A stretch of 64,000 bases of DNA, from NCBI GenBank assembly GCA_963853835.1, contig OY970822.1, forward strand, positions 21,919,058 to 21,983,057, read 5' to 3'. This document shows, piece after piece, positions 1 through 14,808 of the stretch (within the stretch, counting starts at the first letter, position 1; the number at the start of each line of letters is the position of its first letter). Source of the DNA: Calendula officinalis. Taxonomy: Eukaryota > Streptophyta > Magnoliopsida > Asterales > Asteraceae. The position numbers and the translations under genes were made by a program. The notes beneath the pieces were generated by a model, which searched no databases, was not told where the DNA came from, and worked only from the letters and a program-made list of their open reading frames with translations.

Positions 1-1490
1 AAAGGATTTTATTTAAGATTATCATTTAAACATTAATGTGTTAAAACAACAAAAAAAAAAATAATAAAAAAAAATAAAAAATATCAGATTTGATTTCGGT
101 TACGGGATTGGACCAAAATTAGCCTGCTGGACTATTGATTCACGACTTGGGCTTGACAAATTCAATTTGGGCTGGCTAAGATAACACAGCCAAAGCTTTT
201 TATTTAATAAAACAGTGAAGGCAATATGTGGGTTACGGACTTCCGACGAGCATAAAAAAACGAAATGACTCCGGCAGCTCTAAGGCTGCCGGTGATTTAC
301 GATTTTAGCCAGAAAATGGATTCTTAAAACACACACACAAATCGTTTACTTATACACAATTTCGATGTAATTATTTTTTTATTTATAAATAAAATGACGA
401 TAATTTATTGTCCGTAACCACTCGTGAGTACATGTGTTCCACCGGAGTTATAAAACCCAGAAAACAGGAACAACGATTAATATATACGCATTACGTGATC
501 GAAACAACTCGACAACAAAAACAGTTCAAGAAAGTGTGTATACATATCGAGCGAGACGAAAAGAGTCAGAGTATCAGAATAAGCTTTGCCGGAGAAACGT
601 TTTTGATCGCCGGAAATCTGGTTGTCTGAGTTACGATGAGAGGAGCAGCGGCGGCAATGGAGAAACATAAACGAATACAGTTAACGGAAAATCAAGACCC
701 CAAACTATTTATGATAAAACGATGAGAAGGAAAACATGATATACCTTCAACGAGATAGACAATCGTGAGACCGAGTGTGAGCTGAGATGGTGAGGTAGCC
801 GGAGCTTCCTGGTTTTGCCGGAGGTGGGTCGGTGATGGTAGTTCTCTTTTGCTTCTGGTATGCAAGGGAATAGAGTAACGAGAGATAGATATGGAGTAGT
901 TTTTGGTGATCACAAGTAACAAGAGGTGATGAGATGTGGTTGGTTATTTGAGTTTAAGAAGATGATGATAACGAACGGTTGAGTATCTGATTGTTTTTAA
1001 GTTGGTGGAAATCTTAGAATGTTCAGTGTAAAACGGAAAGTTAGTTGGTACGCAGGAAGTGCAGTACAAGCACGTGGGAAGATACAAAAGATAAGATGGA
1101 TTTTTAAAATTTTGGATTATTTGTTTGATATAATTAAGGTTGTATTTCGAATTAACTTTCGTTTGATTTATATTGATCGTAGGGTGCCTTATGTATATAT
1201 TATTGTAGAAGCTTATTTATTTGAGTCAAATTATTATTTAAAATTATAAAATTTTATAATTTTGGGTTGGGTTTGAGTTTTGTTGAGTTACCAACTCACT
1301 AACTGTACATTTTCAACTGTACGAGACACAGACAAATTGACTTCTGTGTGTACTACCTACACATGATATTAGTGTTTTTGCTAGACTTAAATGTTGATAT
1401 AAATGTACTTATAAATGAGATGATTGGTCTGTGATGAAGTTTGGACACAATAAATGTCGGGTCATTTACCCGATTCCGAGGGTTGTCACA
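1..1490 (-). repeat. 3' LTR, partial
   Basis: This is the part of the second LTR that falls in the window, corresponding to 4886-6375. It ends in TGTCACA at 1490, directly beside the polypurine tract. The remaining 1360 bp or so must lie left of the window. Confidence 0.88.
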
Positions 1491-1573
1491 TTCTCCCCTT
1501 GTTAAAAAAAATTTCGTCCCGAAATTTAAGACGACGTACTATTAGGTTAGGGGTCGAAAAGAATAATAATGGT

Positions 1574-2807
1574 TTACATACGATTAGTGATTTTTAGAGT
1601 ACTGTTATGAAAGAGTGACGTACCAGTTTCATTTTCGTTAGGGTTTCGATTGTTGTTGTCATTGTTGCGGTTGTTAATATTTGGGCACTTGTTTCTAAAA
1701 TGGTTGGGATGTCCACATTCGTAGCAAGCCTTAGGTCTTGGTCCATGATTTGGTGGGTTGGCTCTACAGTTTCGGGCTTTGTGACCCCATCGGTTGCATT
1801 GGTTACATCTTTCACACTTCCCTTCATGATGCCACTCACATATGTTGCACTTGGGTTTGTTGCCAGTATAGGGTTTGGCTCCATGATTGGTTTGATTGAT
1901 TGCAATGTAGGCTCGAGCTGTTTTCTGATGCTTATTATCGGGTTGGCCCTGATGAAAGTCTTGATTATCTTCCCAACTTCGTTTACCATCAATGTTGGAT
2001 CGGTCGTCGGTTCGGTTGGTGTTGCTTTGGTTGTCGGGAGAGTTTGCATTGGCCTCTTTCTTTTGTAAGGTACCATTACGGATAGCATCATCTAGTTAAT
2101 CGTTTAGCTCGGTTTACAGCATCCTCGAAAGTAGTGGGATCAGCAGAAGTTACATGGCTTCGAATCACATGAGATAATCCATGGATATACTTTTCGATTC
2201 TCTTACATTCAGGAGTAACCATATGAGGAACTAATCGTGCAAGCTCTTGGAATTTCGTGGTATGCCCAGTAATATCTGACCCTTCCATAGCGATATTCCA
2301 CAGTTCTGACTCAATTTTCGCAAGTTCACTCCTCGGGCAGAATTTATCGGTCAGTTGGCTTTTTAAATCAGCCCATGTCATAGAATCAGTAGTGGTACGA
2401 CCTAGTGTTTGCACCTGCGAGTTCCACCAAGATAACGCTTCTTTTTCCAGAGTGCTAGCAGCATATTTAACCATGTCGTTTGGGGAAACGTTCACAATGC
2501 TGAAAATAGACTCGATCTTTTCAGTCCAGTGGATTATTGCGATGGCTTCTTCGTTACCAGAGAACGTTGGAGGACGACAATTAGAGAAAGTTTTAAAAGA
2601 ACATCTTTGGCGATTTGCATTTGCGTCTCCATTATTGTTGTTATTATTTTCACGAGCCGCTCTGTTCGCTTCATACTGTGTTATTGCTTCGGCAACTCGA
2701 CGTGCTACTATTTCTTCCACAGTTTCAACATGTGGTTCATTCCTAGGGGGTTCGTTAGTTCGACGACCACCCCGCGCAGTGTTTCTTGGAGGATTTCTTG
2801 GAGGCAT
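1574..2807 (-). pseudogene. gag: Frameshifted gag with two CCHC zinc knuckles
   Basis: The N-terminal frame (2088-2807, 239 residues) has an Arg/Pro-rich start followed by a retrotransposon gag domain with the ALSWWNSQV and KFCPRSE motifs. It stops at TGA 2088-2090. The reading continues in the next frame from about 2087 to a TAA at 1574-1576, and there encodes two zinc knuckles: CNQC...H...C (near 1800) and CYECGHPNHFRNKC (near 1710). Because related Gag proteins are continuous through this point, the break is best read as a small indel close to 2090. Programmed frameshifting is possible, but no obvious slippery site was seen. Full-length Gag would bind RNA and build the particle. No pol follows before the LTR. 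Confidence 0.82.
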
Positions 2808-3508
2808 TTTTTCAATTCTAATAAAAATGAAATAAAGATATTAGAATATGGACATTAAATGATTTAGAATGCATGCCAATTTTCTGAGGTTTGAATTGTA
2901 AAGTATTATGTTAAGATTTTAATTTGCACCCTTTTATTAATCCATGACTTTAATAAATCCACATTGTATCATGTAATTATAAAACCGTTGATCAGGCGTT
3001 TTTATAATATCATCATACAATGTTTCTTCATCATTGTCACTTCATAACTTTATTAATGAGTTCGCGTGAGGGATAGCGTATGAAAAGGATATACAGTGTG
3101 AAAGGAAAAACAATAGGTGTGACAAAGATATGTGGTGCAATTGTAGAAGTGTTTCTTGCATGACGACGATTGATGTCGTGCCACTATGCTCCTTGTGCGG
3201 TATAGTAGAGTAACCATAATAGTCATTACTTGTAGACGTTTGGTAGAGATTATCGAGTGCGTGTTTACGTGTAAGTGATAAATGAAATGTAAGCAATCTA
3301 CCTAATGTAAGTGTAAGCCAAGTGACCTGATTCTAAGGTATAGGTGAGGTGAATGATATGTAATGCAATATGCAATGAGACTCTTTATGAAATGCAACTA
3401 TGTATGATATGAGACTTTCGATGCCACGAAAATGGTTAGACTCAAAATAGTTTTGTCCAAAAATCTTTTTGTAGTTATAGAATAAACTCGTTAGTTCACT
3501 ATAACCAA

Positions 3509-3522
3509 TGGCTCTGATACCA
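3509..3522 (-). other. Primer-binding site (initiator Met tRNA)
   Basis: Read on the minus strand, the 14 bases are TGGTATCAGAGCCA, matching the 3' end of plant initiator methionine tRNA. It starts three bases inside the LTR end at 3526, the usual place for priming minus-strand cDNA synthesis. Confidence 0.85.
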
Positions 3523-3525
3523 ATC

Positions 3526-6375
3526 TGTCACATCCCGCCAAAAATGGTTTGCGGAAGAACGGGCGTGGACAATTTGAGTAACACAAGCATATGATTATTG
3601 TAAACAATAATTATTTAAAACTTCATAAAGTTTTGAAATAAAGAAATGTCACAAAAATTTACGTAAATGTAATAAACTAAAATCCAAAAGACATAGTTTT
3701 AAAATGATTTGTGATCGTGGCATCTTGACACATGCATGCTTGCTATCCAATGCTATTATGACTTATGCTTCAACTTAGTTACCTGAAAAACATATGAAAA
3801 ATGATCAACAAAATTGTTGAGTGAATCCACAGGTTTGATATGAGTTTTGAAAACCAAAGTTTTTGTATACCAATAATGGCATAAAATATAATAGTGTAAC
3901 GTTGTAAATAGTTTGAAACCCAAAGTTTCAATGTGCCAACCATGGCATAAAATGTATGATGATATAATAAGTTGTATGATGATATAACGTTTGAAAATGA
4001 TGTGCCACCACGGGCAATAATATGATAAACGTTGAGATGTGTAAACCAATAAGTACGTAGAAAAGCATGACTGGTATCCATTGAAATGCCGACCCTAAGT
4101 CCATAACCAAAACTACCAACTCTAAATGATGTTATTGTATCTAAGATATACACTCCCTGATTTGATCACACTGTGGGAGGGGGAGTATCAACCGATAGTA
4201 CTATCTGCATATCCAGGGCCTAGTCGCAACTAGCTAATGATTATGTGTGTAAGCATCTAATGATGTTGCTATGCACTACACCTAAACTTAGTCCGAGCAT
4301 AAGGATTGATTGTCATGTTTTGAAATATGTATCATCATAAAAAAATAAATAGTTATGAAACATTATAAAACAATTGATATGTTTTTCACCCCAAAATAGT
4401 TAGAAAACGTATAAAAAGAGTAAAATGAGGGGCTGTGGACTCACCTGATGCAATGCTAGTCAAAATCACAAACAATAACGAGCGGTCTCCAACCACAATG
4501 ATCCTAGCGTCCTAAACGTACAGAAATAAATGTATGAGTGACGGTCACGACGACACGCCTAACTAAGTGATGCAAAATGATTCTCTACGGGAAAATAGAT
4601 TTGAGCGATACGCTGGTGACATTAGGTGATAACATATTTTAGATACGTTTGTTTAAGCGTATACGTGATCGAGAATAGAGTTGCTCTTTATCTAATAGTG
4701 AACGAATTGCAACACAGTTGGTGATTGTGTAAACAAAGTGTTCAATTAATTTACATTTTATAAATCGAATATATGTTTCATTATCGAAAGTTAAATAAAT
4801 TTTATTTAGATAAATGAACAAATAATAATTAATAACTAAATATTATTTAAGAGAAAGAACCCAAAAAGAAAATTTTAAACTTTTAAAAGGATTTTATTTA
4901 AGATTATCATTTAAACATTAATGTGTTAAAACAACAAAAAAAAAAATAATAAAAAAAAATAAAAAATATCAGATTTGATTTCGGTTACGGGATTGGACCA
5001 AAATTAGCCTGCTGGACTATTGATTCACGACTTGGGCTTGACAAATTCAATTTGGGCTGGCTAAGATAACACAGCCAAAGCTTTTTATTTAATAAAACAG
5101 TGAAGGCAATATGTGGGTTACGGACTTCCGACGAGCATAAAAAAACGAAATGACTCCGGCAGCTCTAAGGCTGCCGGTGATTTACGATTTTAGCCAGAAA
5201 ATGGATTCTTAAAACACACACACAAATCGTTTACTTATACACAATTTCGATGTAATTATTTTTTTATTTATAAATAAAATGACGATAATTTATTGTCCGT
5301 AACCACTCGTGAGTACATGTGTTCCACCGGAGTTATAAAACCCAGAAAACAGGAACAACGATTAATATATACGCATTACGTGATCGAAACAACTCGACAA
5401 CAAAAACAGTTCAAGAAAGTGTGTATACATATCGAGCGAGACGAAAAGAGTCAGAGTATCAGAATAAGCTTTGCCGGAGAAACGTTTTTGATCGCCGGAA
5501 ATCTGGTTGTCTGAGTTACGATGAGAGGAGCAGCGGCGGCAATGGAGAAACATAAACGAATACAGTTAACGGAAAATCAAGACCCCAAACTATTTATGAT
5601 AAAACGATGAGAAGGAAAACATGATATACCTTCAACGAGATAGACAATCGTGAGACCGAGTGTGAGCTGAGATGGTGAGGTAGCCGGAGCTTCCTGGTTT
5701 TGCCGGAGGTGGGTCGGTGATGGTAGTTCTCTTTTGCTTCTGGTATGCAAGGGAATAGAGTAACGAGAGATAGATATGGAGTAGTTTTTGGTGATCACAA
5801 GTAACAAGAGGTGATGAGATGTGGTTGGTTATTTGAGTTTAAGAAGATGATGATAACGAACGGTTGAGTATCTGATTGTTTTTAAGTTGGTGGAAATCTT
5901 AGAATGTTCAGTGTAAAACGGAAAGTTAGTTGGTACGCAGGAAGTGCAGTACAAGCACGTGGGAAGATACAAAAGATAAGATGGATTTTTAAAATTTTGG
6001 ATTATTTGTTTGATATAATTAAGGTTGTATTTCGAATTAACTTTCGTTTGATTTATATTGATCGTAGGGTGCCTTATGTATATATTATTGTAGAAGCTTA
6101 TTTATTTGAGTCAAATTATTATTTAAAATTATAAAATTTTATAATTTTGGGTTGGGTTTGAGTTTTGTTGAGTTACCAACTCACTAACTGTACATTTTCA
6201 ACTGTACGAGACACAGACAAATTGACTTCTGTGTGTACTACCTACACATGATATTAGTGTTTTTGCTAGACTTAAATGTTGATATAAATGTACTTATAAA
6301 TGAGATGATTGGTCTGTGATGAAGTTTGGACACAATAAATGTCGGGTCATTTACCCGATTCCGAGGGTTGTCACA
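3526..6375 (-). repeat. 5' LTR (minus-strand element)
   Basis: This is the full-length 2850-bp LTR with TG...CA ends, immediately beside the Met-tRNA primer-binding site. Short reading frames inside it also occur in the partial LTR at 1-1490, shifted by exactly 4885 bp. They are LTR sequence and not genes. Confidence 0.88.
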
Positions 6376-6640
6376 CATTTAGACGTACTCATAGGCATAC
6401 CCACTTGATAGGATGACATGTGTATTCCACTAATTATCTCTCTTAATATTATCCCTTGATTTTGACACGTGTCTTCATCTAATGAGTAGGCCTATGCGTA
6501 GGTCTAAATGGTAGGCCTAAATACCATTACTCTTCTCTTTTCTTATATCATTCCTTGATTTTGACATTTGTCATGATCAAATGAGTAGCAATATAGGTTT
6601 GAAGAAATGGTAAGACGAAATGTCATTACTCTAGTTTAAA
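6376..6640. repeat. Dispersed non-coding repeat (TTGATTTTGACA family)
   Basis: Two diverged monomers share the phrases CCCTTGATTTTGACA and ATGAGTAG. Related copies occur near 12215-12400 and 51365-51500, so this is an interspersed repeat family. No inverted ends or coding frame were identified. Confidence 0.5.
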
Positions 6641-9505
<2,865 letters not shown>

Positions 9506-9510
9506 AAGAC

Positions 9511-9518
9511 TATAAATA
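9511..9518 (+). promoter_or_regulatory. Likely TATA box of the RING-H2 gene
   Basis: TATAAATA lies 65 bp upstream of the ATG at 9583, the expected spacing for a short 5' leader. It sits in an otherwise AT-rich region, so it is supported mainly by position and near-consensus sequence. Confidence 0.55.
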
Positions 9519-9582
9519 AACCAAAAAGAATCATTCAAAGAAATTATAGAACTCAACCAATGTCAACCCTCCCTTAACACCC

Positions 9583-10689
9583 ATGAACTTCCCGGCGACT
9601 CACTGGCCGGAGTTCATCAGAATTCCGGTGAACCCACAAAAAACACTCACTTTCATCATAGGTTTTCTCATCATTTCTCCACTTCCATCACATTCTCAAT
9701 CCTCATTTTCTTCTGCAAATGATGAACATTATTCAAATAACTCATCAGATTCCATTAGTAAATTTGAACCAAGTTTAGCCGTAGTCATCGGAGCTCTCTC
9801 AATAGTGTTTTCGATAACGGCTTTAGTAATAATCTATGTAAAATGTTGTCTCATATCATCTTCTACTCGCCATGAAAACTTTGGTAATCTTCCAAGAACA
9901 AGATCAAGATTCTCGGGAATCGATAAGACGATTATTGAATCACTCCCATTCTTCAAGTTTTCGAGTTTAAAAGGATGGAAAAACGGGTTGGAATGCTCCG
10001 TTTGTTTGTCCACTTTTGAAGATGTGGAAATTCTTCGACTTTTACCTAAATGCAAGCACGCCTTTCACATCGATTGTATCGATCAATGGCTCGAGAAACA
10101 CTCGAGTTGTCCTCTTTGTAGGTTTAAAGTTGTAAAAGACGATATTGCCCTTTTTATGAATTCAAATTCTTTGAGGTTTAACGTGTCCGAAACTTCGAAT
10201 TTAGGGCTTTTTATAGAAAGAGAAGGGTCTTCAAGATTTGGAACAAATATCGAGAAAGATTTTGATCAAGAAATATTGCACAAGTTTAACCATCGGATCA
10301 TGGTATGTGATGACCATGATCCGATGATGTTAAAGACCAGATGGAGCAATGTAAGCTCGTCTGATCTTCTGTTTTTGAAATCTGAAATGATTACTTGTGC
10401 GTCAAGTAATCGATTTGATAGTCACTTGAATCAAGAAATCGAGGGTTGTGGCCTAGAAGTTGAGGGGGAAAACATTGACTATGGCGGGAGAAGATCAGTA
10501 TCAGAGATTACGGTTCATCCAAGATTTCTTGAAGGTGAAGTTAGGGTTGAGGAAGAAAGATTAAGGCGATTATGGATACCGATTGCTCGAAAAACAGTTG
10601 AACGGTTTGCTAATAAGCAAAACACTTATGTTCATGGTGGTCAACGGGTACAAATTGATATTAAGTCAACAGAAGTATTAGATGTATAG
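9583..10689 (+). CDS. ATL42: ATL-family RING-H2 E3 ubiquitin ligase, ATL42-like
   Basis: An intronless 368-residue protein. A hydrophobic N-terminal stretch (about 20-32, signal-like) is followed by a clear transmembrane segment (65-87). A GLD-type motif lies near 109-122 (RFSGIDKTIIESLP). The RING-H2 finger spans 138-179 with ligands C138, C141, C157, H159, H162, C165, C176 and C179, and W169 is at the E2-contact position. This order is diagnostic of plant ATL proteins, which are membrane-anchored E3 ligases that pass ubiquitin from an E2 to substrates. The residues just before and inside the RING resemble the ATL42/ATL12/ATL13 group, which motivates the symbol. Substrates cannot be inferred. 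The long C-terminal tail has no recognised domain. The start is supported by the signal-like segment and the upstream TATA box. Confidence 0.93.
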   Translation: MNFPATHWPEFIRIPVNPQKTLTFIIGFLIISPLPSHSQSSFSSANDEHYSNNSSDSISKFEPSLAVVIGALSIVFSITALVIIYVKCCLISSSTRHENFGNLPRTRSRFSGIDKTIIESLPFFKFSSLKGWKNGLECSVCLSTFEDVEILRLLPKCKHAFHIDCIDQWLEKHSSCPLCRFKVVKDDIALFMNSNSLRFNVSETSNLGLFIEREGSSRFGTNIEKDFDQEILHKFNHRIMVCDDHDPMMLKTRWSNVSSSDLLFLKSEMITCASSNRFDSHLNQEIEGCGLEVEGENIDYGGRRSVSEITVHPRFLEGEVRVEEERLRRLWIPIARKTVERFANKQNTYVHGGQRVQIDIKSTEVLDV

Positions 10690-11022
10690 TTATATTCTTT
10701 AATTAACTTTATTATATACTACACGGTATTGTCAAATATTTTTATGGAAAAAGAGCTAGGATGATATAGTATTGTTCATACGTACAAGTTAAGAGAATGA
10801 CACATACAGAATTTGATAGATATTTGTTTAAATTACGTCTAGCTTATGTATTTTAGATTATAAAATATTTAAGATATGTATTTTATTAGTATATATTTGT
10901 ATTAAAATAGTTAATATTTAAGATTACCATATATTTGTATTTAAAGAATGTAATTTGGATTATTTTTTAATGTTAGGGTACAAGAGGAGATAAGTATACA
11001 TTGAATCTAAAGATTTTGGACT
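10690..11022. other. AT-rich 3' flank of the RING-H2 gene
   Basis: No gene or repeat with recognisable ends was seen. It presumably holds the 3' untranslated region and polyadenylation signals. Confidence 0.4.
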
Positions 11023-11032
11023 ATATTCGTTT

Positions 11033-12025
11033 GGGTAAATTACAGTTTTTGTCCCTGATTTTTTCCAGATTCGGGGTTTTGTCCCTAAATTTTTTTTTCT
11101 ATTTTTTTGTCCTTTATGCTTTTAAAATTCTGCATATTTTTCTTTCCATCCATTTTTGGCCGTTAACTAACTAAAAATGCAAAAAAGATAAGGGTATTTT
11201 CGTCATATTTTTTTTTCATCTTCATCCCTCTTCTTCAAAAAGTTCTTCAGCAGCAGCTGTGTTAAACTTCTAAAATCAACACGAAAACATCATCATGATA
11301 ACACATCCATTGCAGAAATTCGATCGAACACTTCTGGGTCTCAAACTTTGAGCGAGTCATGAAAACACCTCCATTGCACATATTTTTCTCTCTCAAGGCC
11401 AGCCGTCGTTTTGCGGATTCCGGCCAAATCGTGGGTCATGCTTGGTCGGAAACTGTTCAGGGGAGTGAGGAGAGTATTTCCCCTAAACCAATTTCGGTTT
11501 CTGAACGTGTTTTGAAGATTGAATCGGAAGGGAAGCATTCAGCGCCGGAATTGGTTCGGCGGCCGGAAAAACACGATTCCGGTGGGAGTGTTATACATGG
11601 TTCGACTCGTGTGGGTGACAGGAACATGGATCTGCAACCAATTGGGACTCCAGTTAAGTATTTAAGTTTCGATTTGGGACCTTCGGCGATGGCTTCTTGC
11701 GTCGGTAATCGCTGGTAGGTGATGAAGATGATGGATAATCGCTGGTAATTGATTTTTGATTAGGGTTATCGTTGGATAATCACTGCAACTTGCATTTGGG
11801 TTTTTGATGAAGATGATGAAGATGAAGAAGATATAAAAGAAAAAGAATTAAAATAGGGGTAATTTGGGGAAATCACCAAAAATATCGTTAGTTAACGGAA
11901 GATTTTGGAAGGAATGACAAATATGCAGAATTTTAAAAACATAAAGGACAAAAAAACAAAAAAAAAAGTTTAGGGATAAAAACCCCGAATCCGGAAAAGG
12001 TCAGGGACAAAAACTGTAATTTAAC
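11033..12025. mobile_element. Mutator-like element with long inverted ends, candidate Pack-MULE
   Basis: The ends are inverted copies of about 120-150 bp (GGGTAAATTACAGTTTTTGT on the left, its near-complement on the right). A 10-bp direct repeat, ATATTCGTTT, flanks the element at 11023-11032 and 12026-12035; about 9 bp is the Mutator hallmark. No transposase is present. The centre (11359-11718) is less AT-rich and holds an open frame of 119 residues with no recognised domain. This may be a captured host-gene fragment, but the donor was not recognised. Confidence 0.8.
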
Positions 12026-12404
12026 ATATTCGTTTTTATTGACATGCACAGTTGCACACACATCTAATTTATATTTTAAAGTTATTTCTCACACTTTTGC
12101 GAGAGGCCTCCATGAAAGCGATCGCTCTACCTCCGGGTAAATATATGATTATCTACATTTTACCTCCCTCATACCCCTCTTTTGAATAGGCTGTGTATCA
12201 TTGTTACTAAAATCTATAAGAAATGAAATATGTGCCTACAATTTGTGCCTACCCATAGGCCTGCTCACTTATAAATTTGACATGTGTCATCCACTAATTC
12301 TCTCTCTTCATATTATCCCTTGATTTTGACACTTGTTATGATCAAATTGGTAGACACATAAATAGACACATTTACTAGGCATTAATACAATTACTCAAAA
12401 TGTA

Positions 12405-13838
12405 GGGTAAATTACAGAAATTGTCCCTATGGTATACTCGATTATGCATTTCTATCCCTAAAGATTTTTGGATTTGGGTTTTTTGTCCTCCAGTCCAAAA
12501 TACCCAGTTAACTAACAGTATTTTTGTCAATTTTCCCAAATTATTTTTTTAACTCTTTTTATTTAAATTTTTACATTTTTCTTTCTTCATCTTCAAAGAA
12601 TCTTGAATGTATTGAAGCTGATTTGAGATGTGAAAGTAAAATGATTTTGGATGTTCGGTGGAGAGGAACAAACAACACCATAAAAAAAAATACTTCCTCC
12701 GATTCAAAATAAGTGATACATTGTTACATTCACGGTTTTTGTGGCAAAATTTTATAATGAGGGTTAAATTAGATTAATTGGATGGTTAGTGGGGAATGAG
12801 TCCCATAATTTTTTAATAAAGTAAGATTAATGATGTTTAAAAGTAAAAGTAAGGGTAAAGAAGTCATTTCACCTTATTAAAGTAAATAGTTAGTGGATGT
12901 GGGGGCCATCACTTTTTACCAAATTAGATAAGTTTTTAAAATGTATCACTTATTTTGATAAATCTAAATATGGAAAGTGTATCACTTATATTGAATCGGA
13001 GGAAGTATCAGCTTTGATTGAAACCCTAATTTGTAAAAAAAACCTAATTTGTAACCAGTTCAAAAACCAAATTACAAATTTGATTTGGAACCCTAATTGT
13101 AAAAAAACCCAATTTAGAGATCTGATTATTGAGATGGAAGGAAAAATAAGAAAAAATATAGAGGGGAGCTGCAGGCTGTCGGCGATATTCGTTTAAGGAA
13201 ATATGGTGTTGAAGGCAACAATGGAGGTGGTGGGCAGAGAAGTTGTTTGTTGGCGGCGATCTTCTTTAAGGAAATGCAGATCTGGAAGGAGAAGTTGTTC
13301 TTGGCGGGTGGATTGCATCAAGCAAACACCACCGCCAACATTTCGCTAATGCTGGAGAAGACGGCCGGAAAGGCCGACGATGGTTGACGCCGAAGAAGAC
13401 AGCCAACGATGAGCGATTGTTGGCCGACGGTTGTTAACTTTTGGATTTCTGCTCATGCTCTGGCTTCACAAGGTATCGATTTAATTTCTCGAAATCTATG
13501 ATTTTTATAAATTTGTGATGAAGAACAAAGGATTTGGGGGATTCCAGTCATTTTAGCATTTCACGTTTTAGCATTTCACAGTTTAGCATTTTTATGAATC
13601 TGTAATTTTGCATAAGATGAAGAAGATGAGGAAAAAAAAGAAATTATAAAGGAAAAAGAAAAATGACGAAAATACCATTGCCTTTTTAGCATTTCACGTT
13701 AGTTAACGGAGGATTTTGGACGGAAAGACAGAAAACTCAAATCTAAAAAACTTTAGGGACAGAAAAACCGAAGAAAAAAGTTTACAGACAGAAATGCAGA
13801 ATCAGGTATACCACATGGACAATTTATGTAATTTAACC
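12405..13838. mobile_element. Second Mutator-like element of the same family
   Basis: It starts GGGTAAATTACAGAAATTGT and ends with the complement of GGTTAAATTACATAAATTGT. The repeated TTAGTTAACGGAGGATTTTGGA-type subterminal words match the element at 11033. Flanking 9-mers CAAAATGTA and TAAAATCTA agree at 7 of 9 positions, consistent with an aged target-site duplication. The centre contains GC-richer non-coding DNA and the nested Stowaway-like MITE at 12693. Confidence 0.7.
12693..13005. mobile_element. Stowaway-like MITE nested in the Mutator-like element
   Basis: The terminal inverted repeats start CTTCCTCCGATTCAAAATAA and their inverted copy ends the element. A TA dinucleotide lies on each side (12691-12692, 13006-13007). 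Length is 313 bp with no coding capacity. The ends and TA duplication are typical of Tc1/mariner-related Stowaway MITEs. Confidence 0.8.
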
Positions 13839-14052
13839 TAAAATCTATTATTATATTGTAGTAGCTAAAGACATAACCATCGTTCTAAAATAGGCATATA
13901 TCTTAATAAGATATACTCCGTATACTCTATTACGTTCTTCTGATCGAAAGGGTGGTTATTTCTACCAACTTTAAGCATTAACTACTTGTCAAACAAACTG
14001 TCATACGTAAACGTTTAAATAATTTTGTCATTAAATCGTATAATCAAAACAT

Positions 14053-14257
14053 GGGTTTTTCTAATGTGTGCCCCATATGCACACAATAAGAGATATTTAA
14101 GTCATCCGAAACTTTTAAAATTAGAGTAATAATCATCAATGAAGATACAATATACTATTTTTAAGTGATGCATTAAATGCATTTTATAATTCACTTGGAA
14201 TGTTTATTTCATTTATTGACTTTATTGTGTGCCTAAGGGCACACTTTAGAAAAACCC
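14053..14257. mobile_element. Short MITE with GGGTTTTTCTAA ends
   Basis: About 205 bp, with inverted ends GGGTTTTTCTAA / TTTAGAAAAACCC and a second inverted motif (GTGTGCC...GGCACAC). No clear target-site duplication was found. An internal segment (about 14121-14185) is repeated in inverse orientation inside the glyoxalase gene at 18426-18490. Confidence 0.65.
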
Positions 14258-14468
14258 TTATTGTAGTACATGTATTAAAATATGTGATGTAAATATCATC
14301 ACCTAAAACATAAATATGAAATGTCCTTTCAAATAGTTATACACGACTTTTACTAATAATACAATATATTCGAGTGTTGAAATTAGTCAAATTACTTAAG
14401 CTTACTTATAAAAATGGTGTACGTAGAGCCAAAAGTGACAGAAATTGAAATGAAAATATGATACGAAG

Positions 14469-14788
14469 TAGGGGTGAGCATTTGGACCGAAAAAATCGAA
14501 CCAAACCGTAAACCGACCGAAACCGAACCAAACCAAAACCGATAACATGTTATCGGTTCGGTTTCGGTTTTGAAAATTCATCGTTATTGGTTTTATCGGT
14601 TCGGTTCGGTTTTCGGAAAAGGATGAACATTTGGCCTAAAATAACCGAACCGAACCGAAAACCGACCGAAACCGAACTGAACCAAAACCGATAACATGTT
14701 ATCGGTTCGGTTTCGGTTTTGAAAATTCATTGTTATCGGTTATCGGTTTTATCGGTTCGGTTCGGTTTTGGCCCGATAATCACCCCTA
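14469..14788. mobile_element. hAT-like MITE rich in CCGAACCGAAACC
   Basis: Ends are TAGGGGTGAG...ATCACCCCTA with an exact 8-bp duplication ATACGAAG at 14461-14468 and 14789-14796. The 320-bp body consists of two diverged halves of AACCGA-type low-complexity sequence, arranged as internal palindromes around AACATGTT. Eight-base duplications and TAGGG ends fit the hAT superfamily. Confidence 0.82.
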
Positions 14789-14808
14789 ATACGAAGTATA
14801 AGAATAAT

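Larger units (their letters stand above)
1..6375 (-). mobile_element. Gag-only LTR retrotransposon, minus strand, 3' LTR cut by window edge
   Basis: Seen: 1-1490 repeats as 4886-6375 with no difference found by eye. The complete LTR is 3526-6375 (2850 bp), bounded by TGTGACA/TGTCACA. The other LTR starts at 1490 on the minus strand and runs off the left edge. A primer-binding site matching the initiator Met tRNA lies at 3509-3522 (reverse complement of TGGTATCAGAGCCA). A polypurine tract (AAGGGGAGAA) lies next to the other LTR at about 1491-1500. The 2035-bp interior encodes gag only; no protease, reverse transcriptase or integrase is visible. Known: this PBS/PPT arrangement and gag type fit Ty3/gypsy elements. 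Inferred: a recent, non-autonomous insertion mobilised by a relative. The target-site duplication cannot be tested because the left end is outside the window. Confidence 0.9.

Noticed and set aside
408..1249. Several short frames repeated exactly at 5293-6134
   Set aside because: The repetition is the LTR pair of the element at 1-6375, not duplicated genes.
14469..14788. Possible interstitial telomere repeat (CCGAACC words)
   Set aside because: The unit is not TTTAGGG; the block has hAT-type ends and an 8-bp target duplication.
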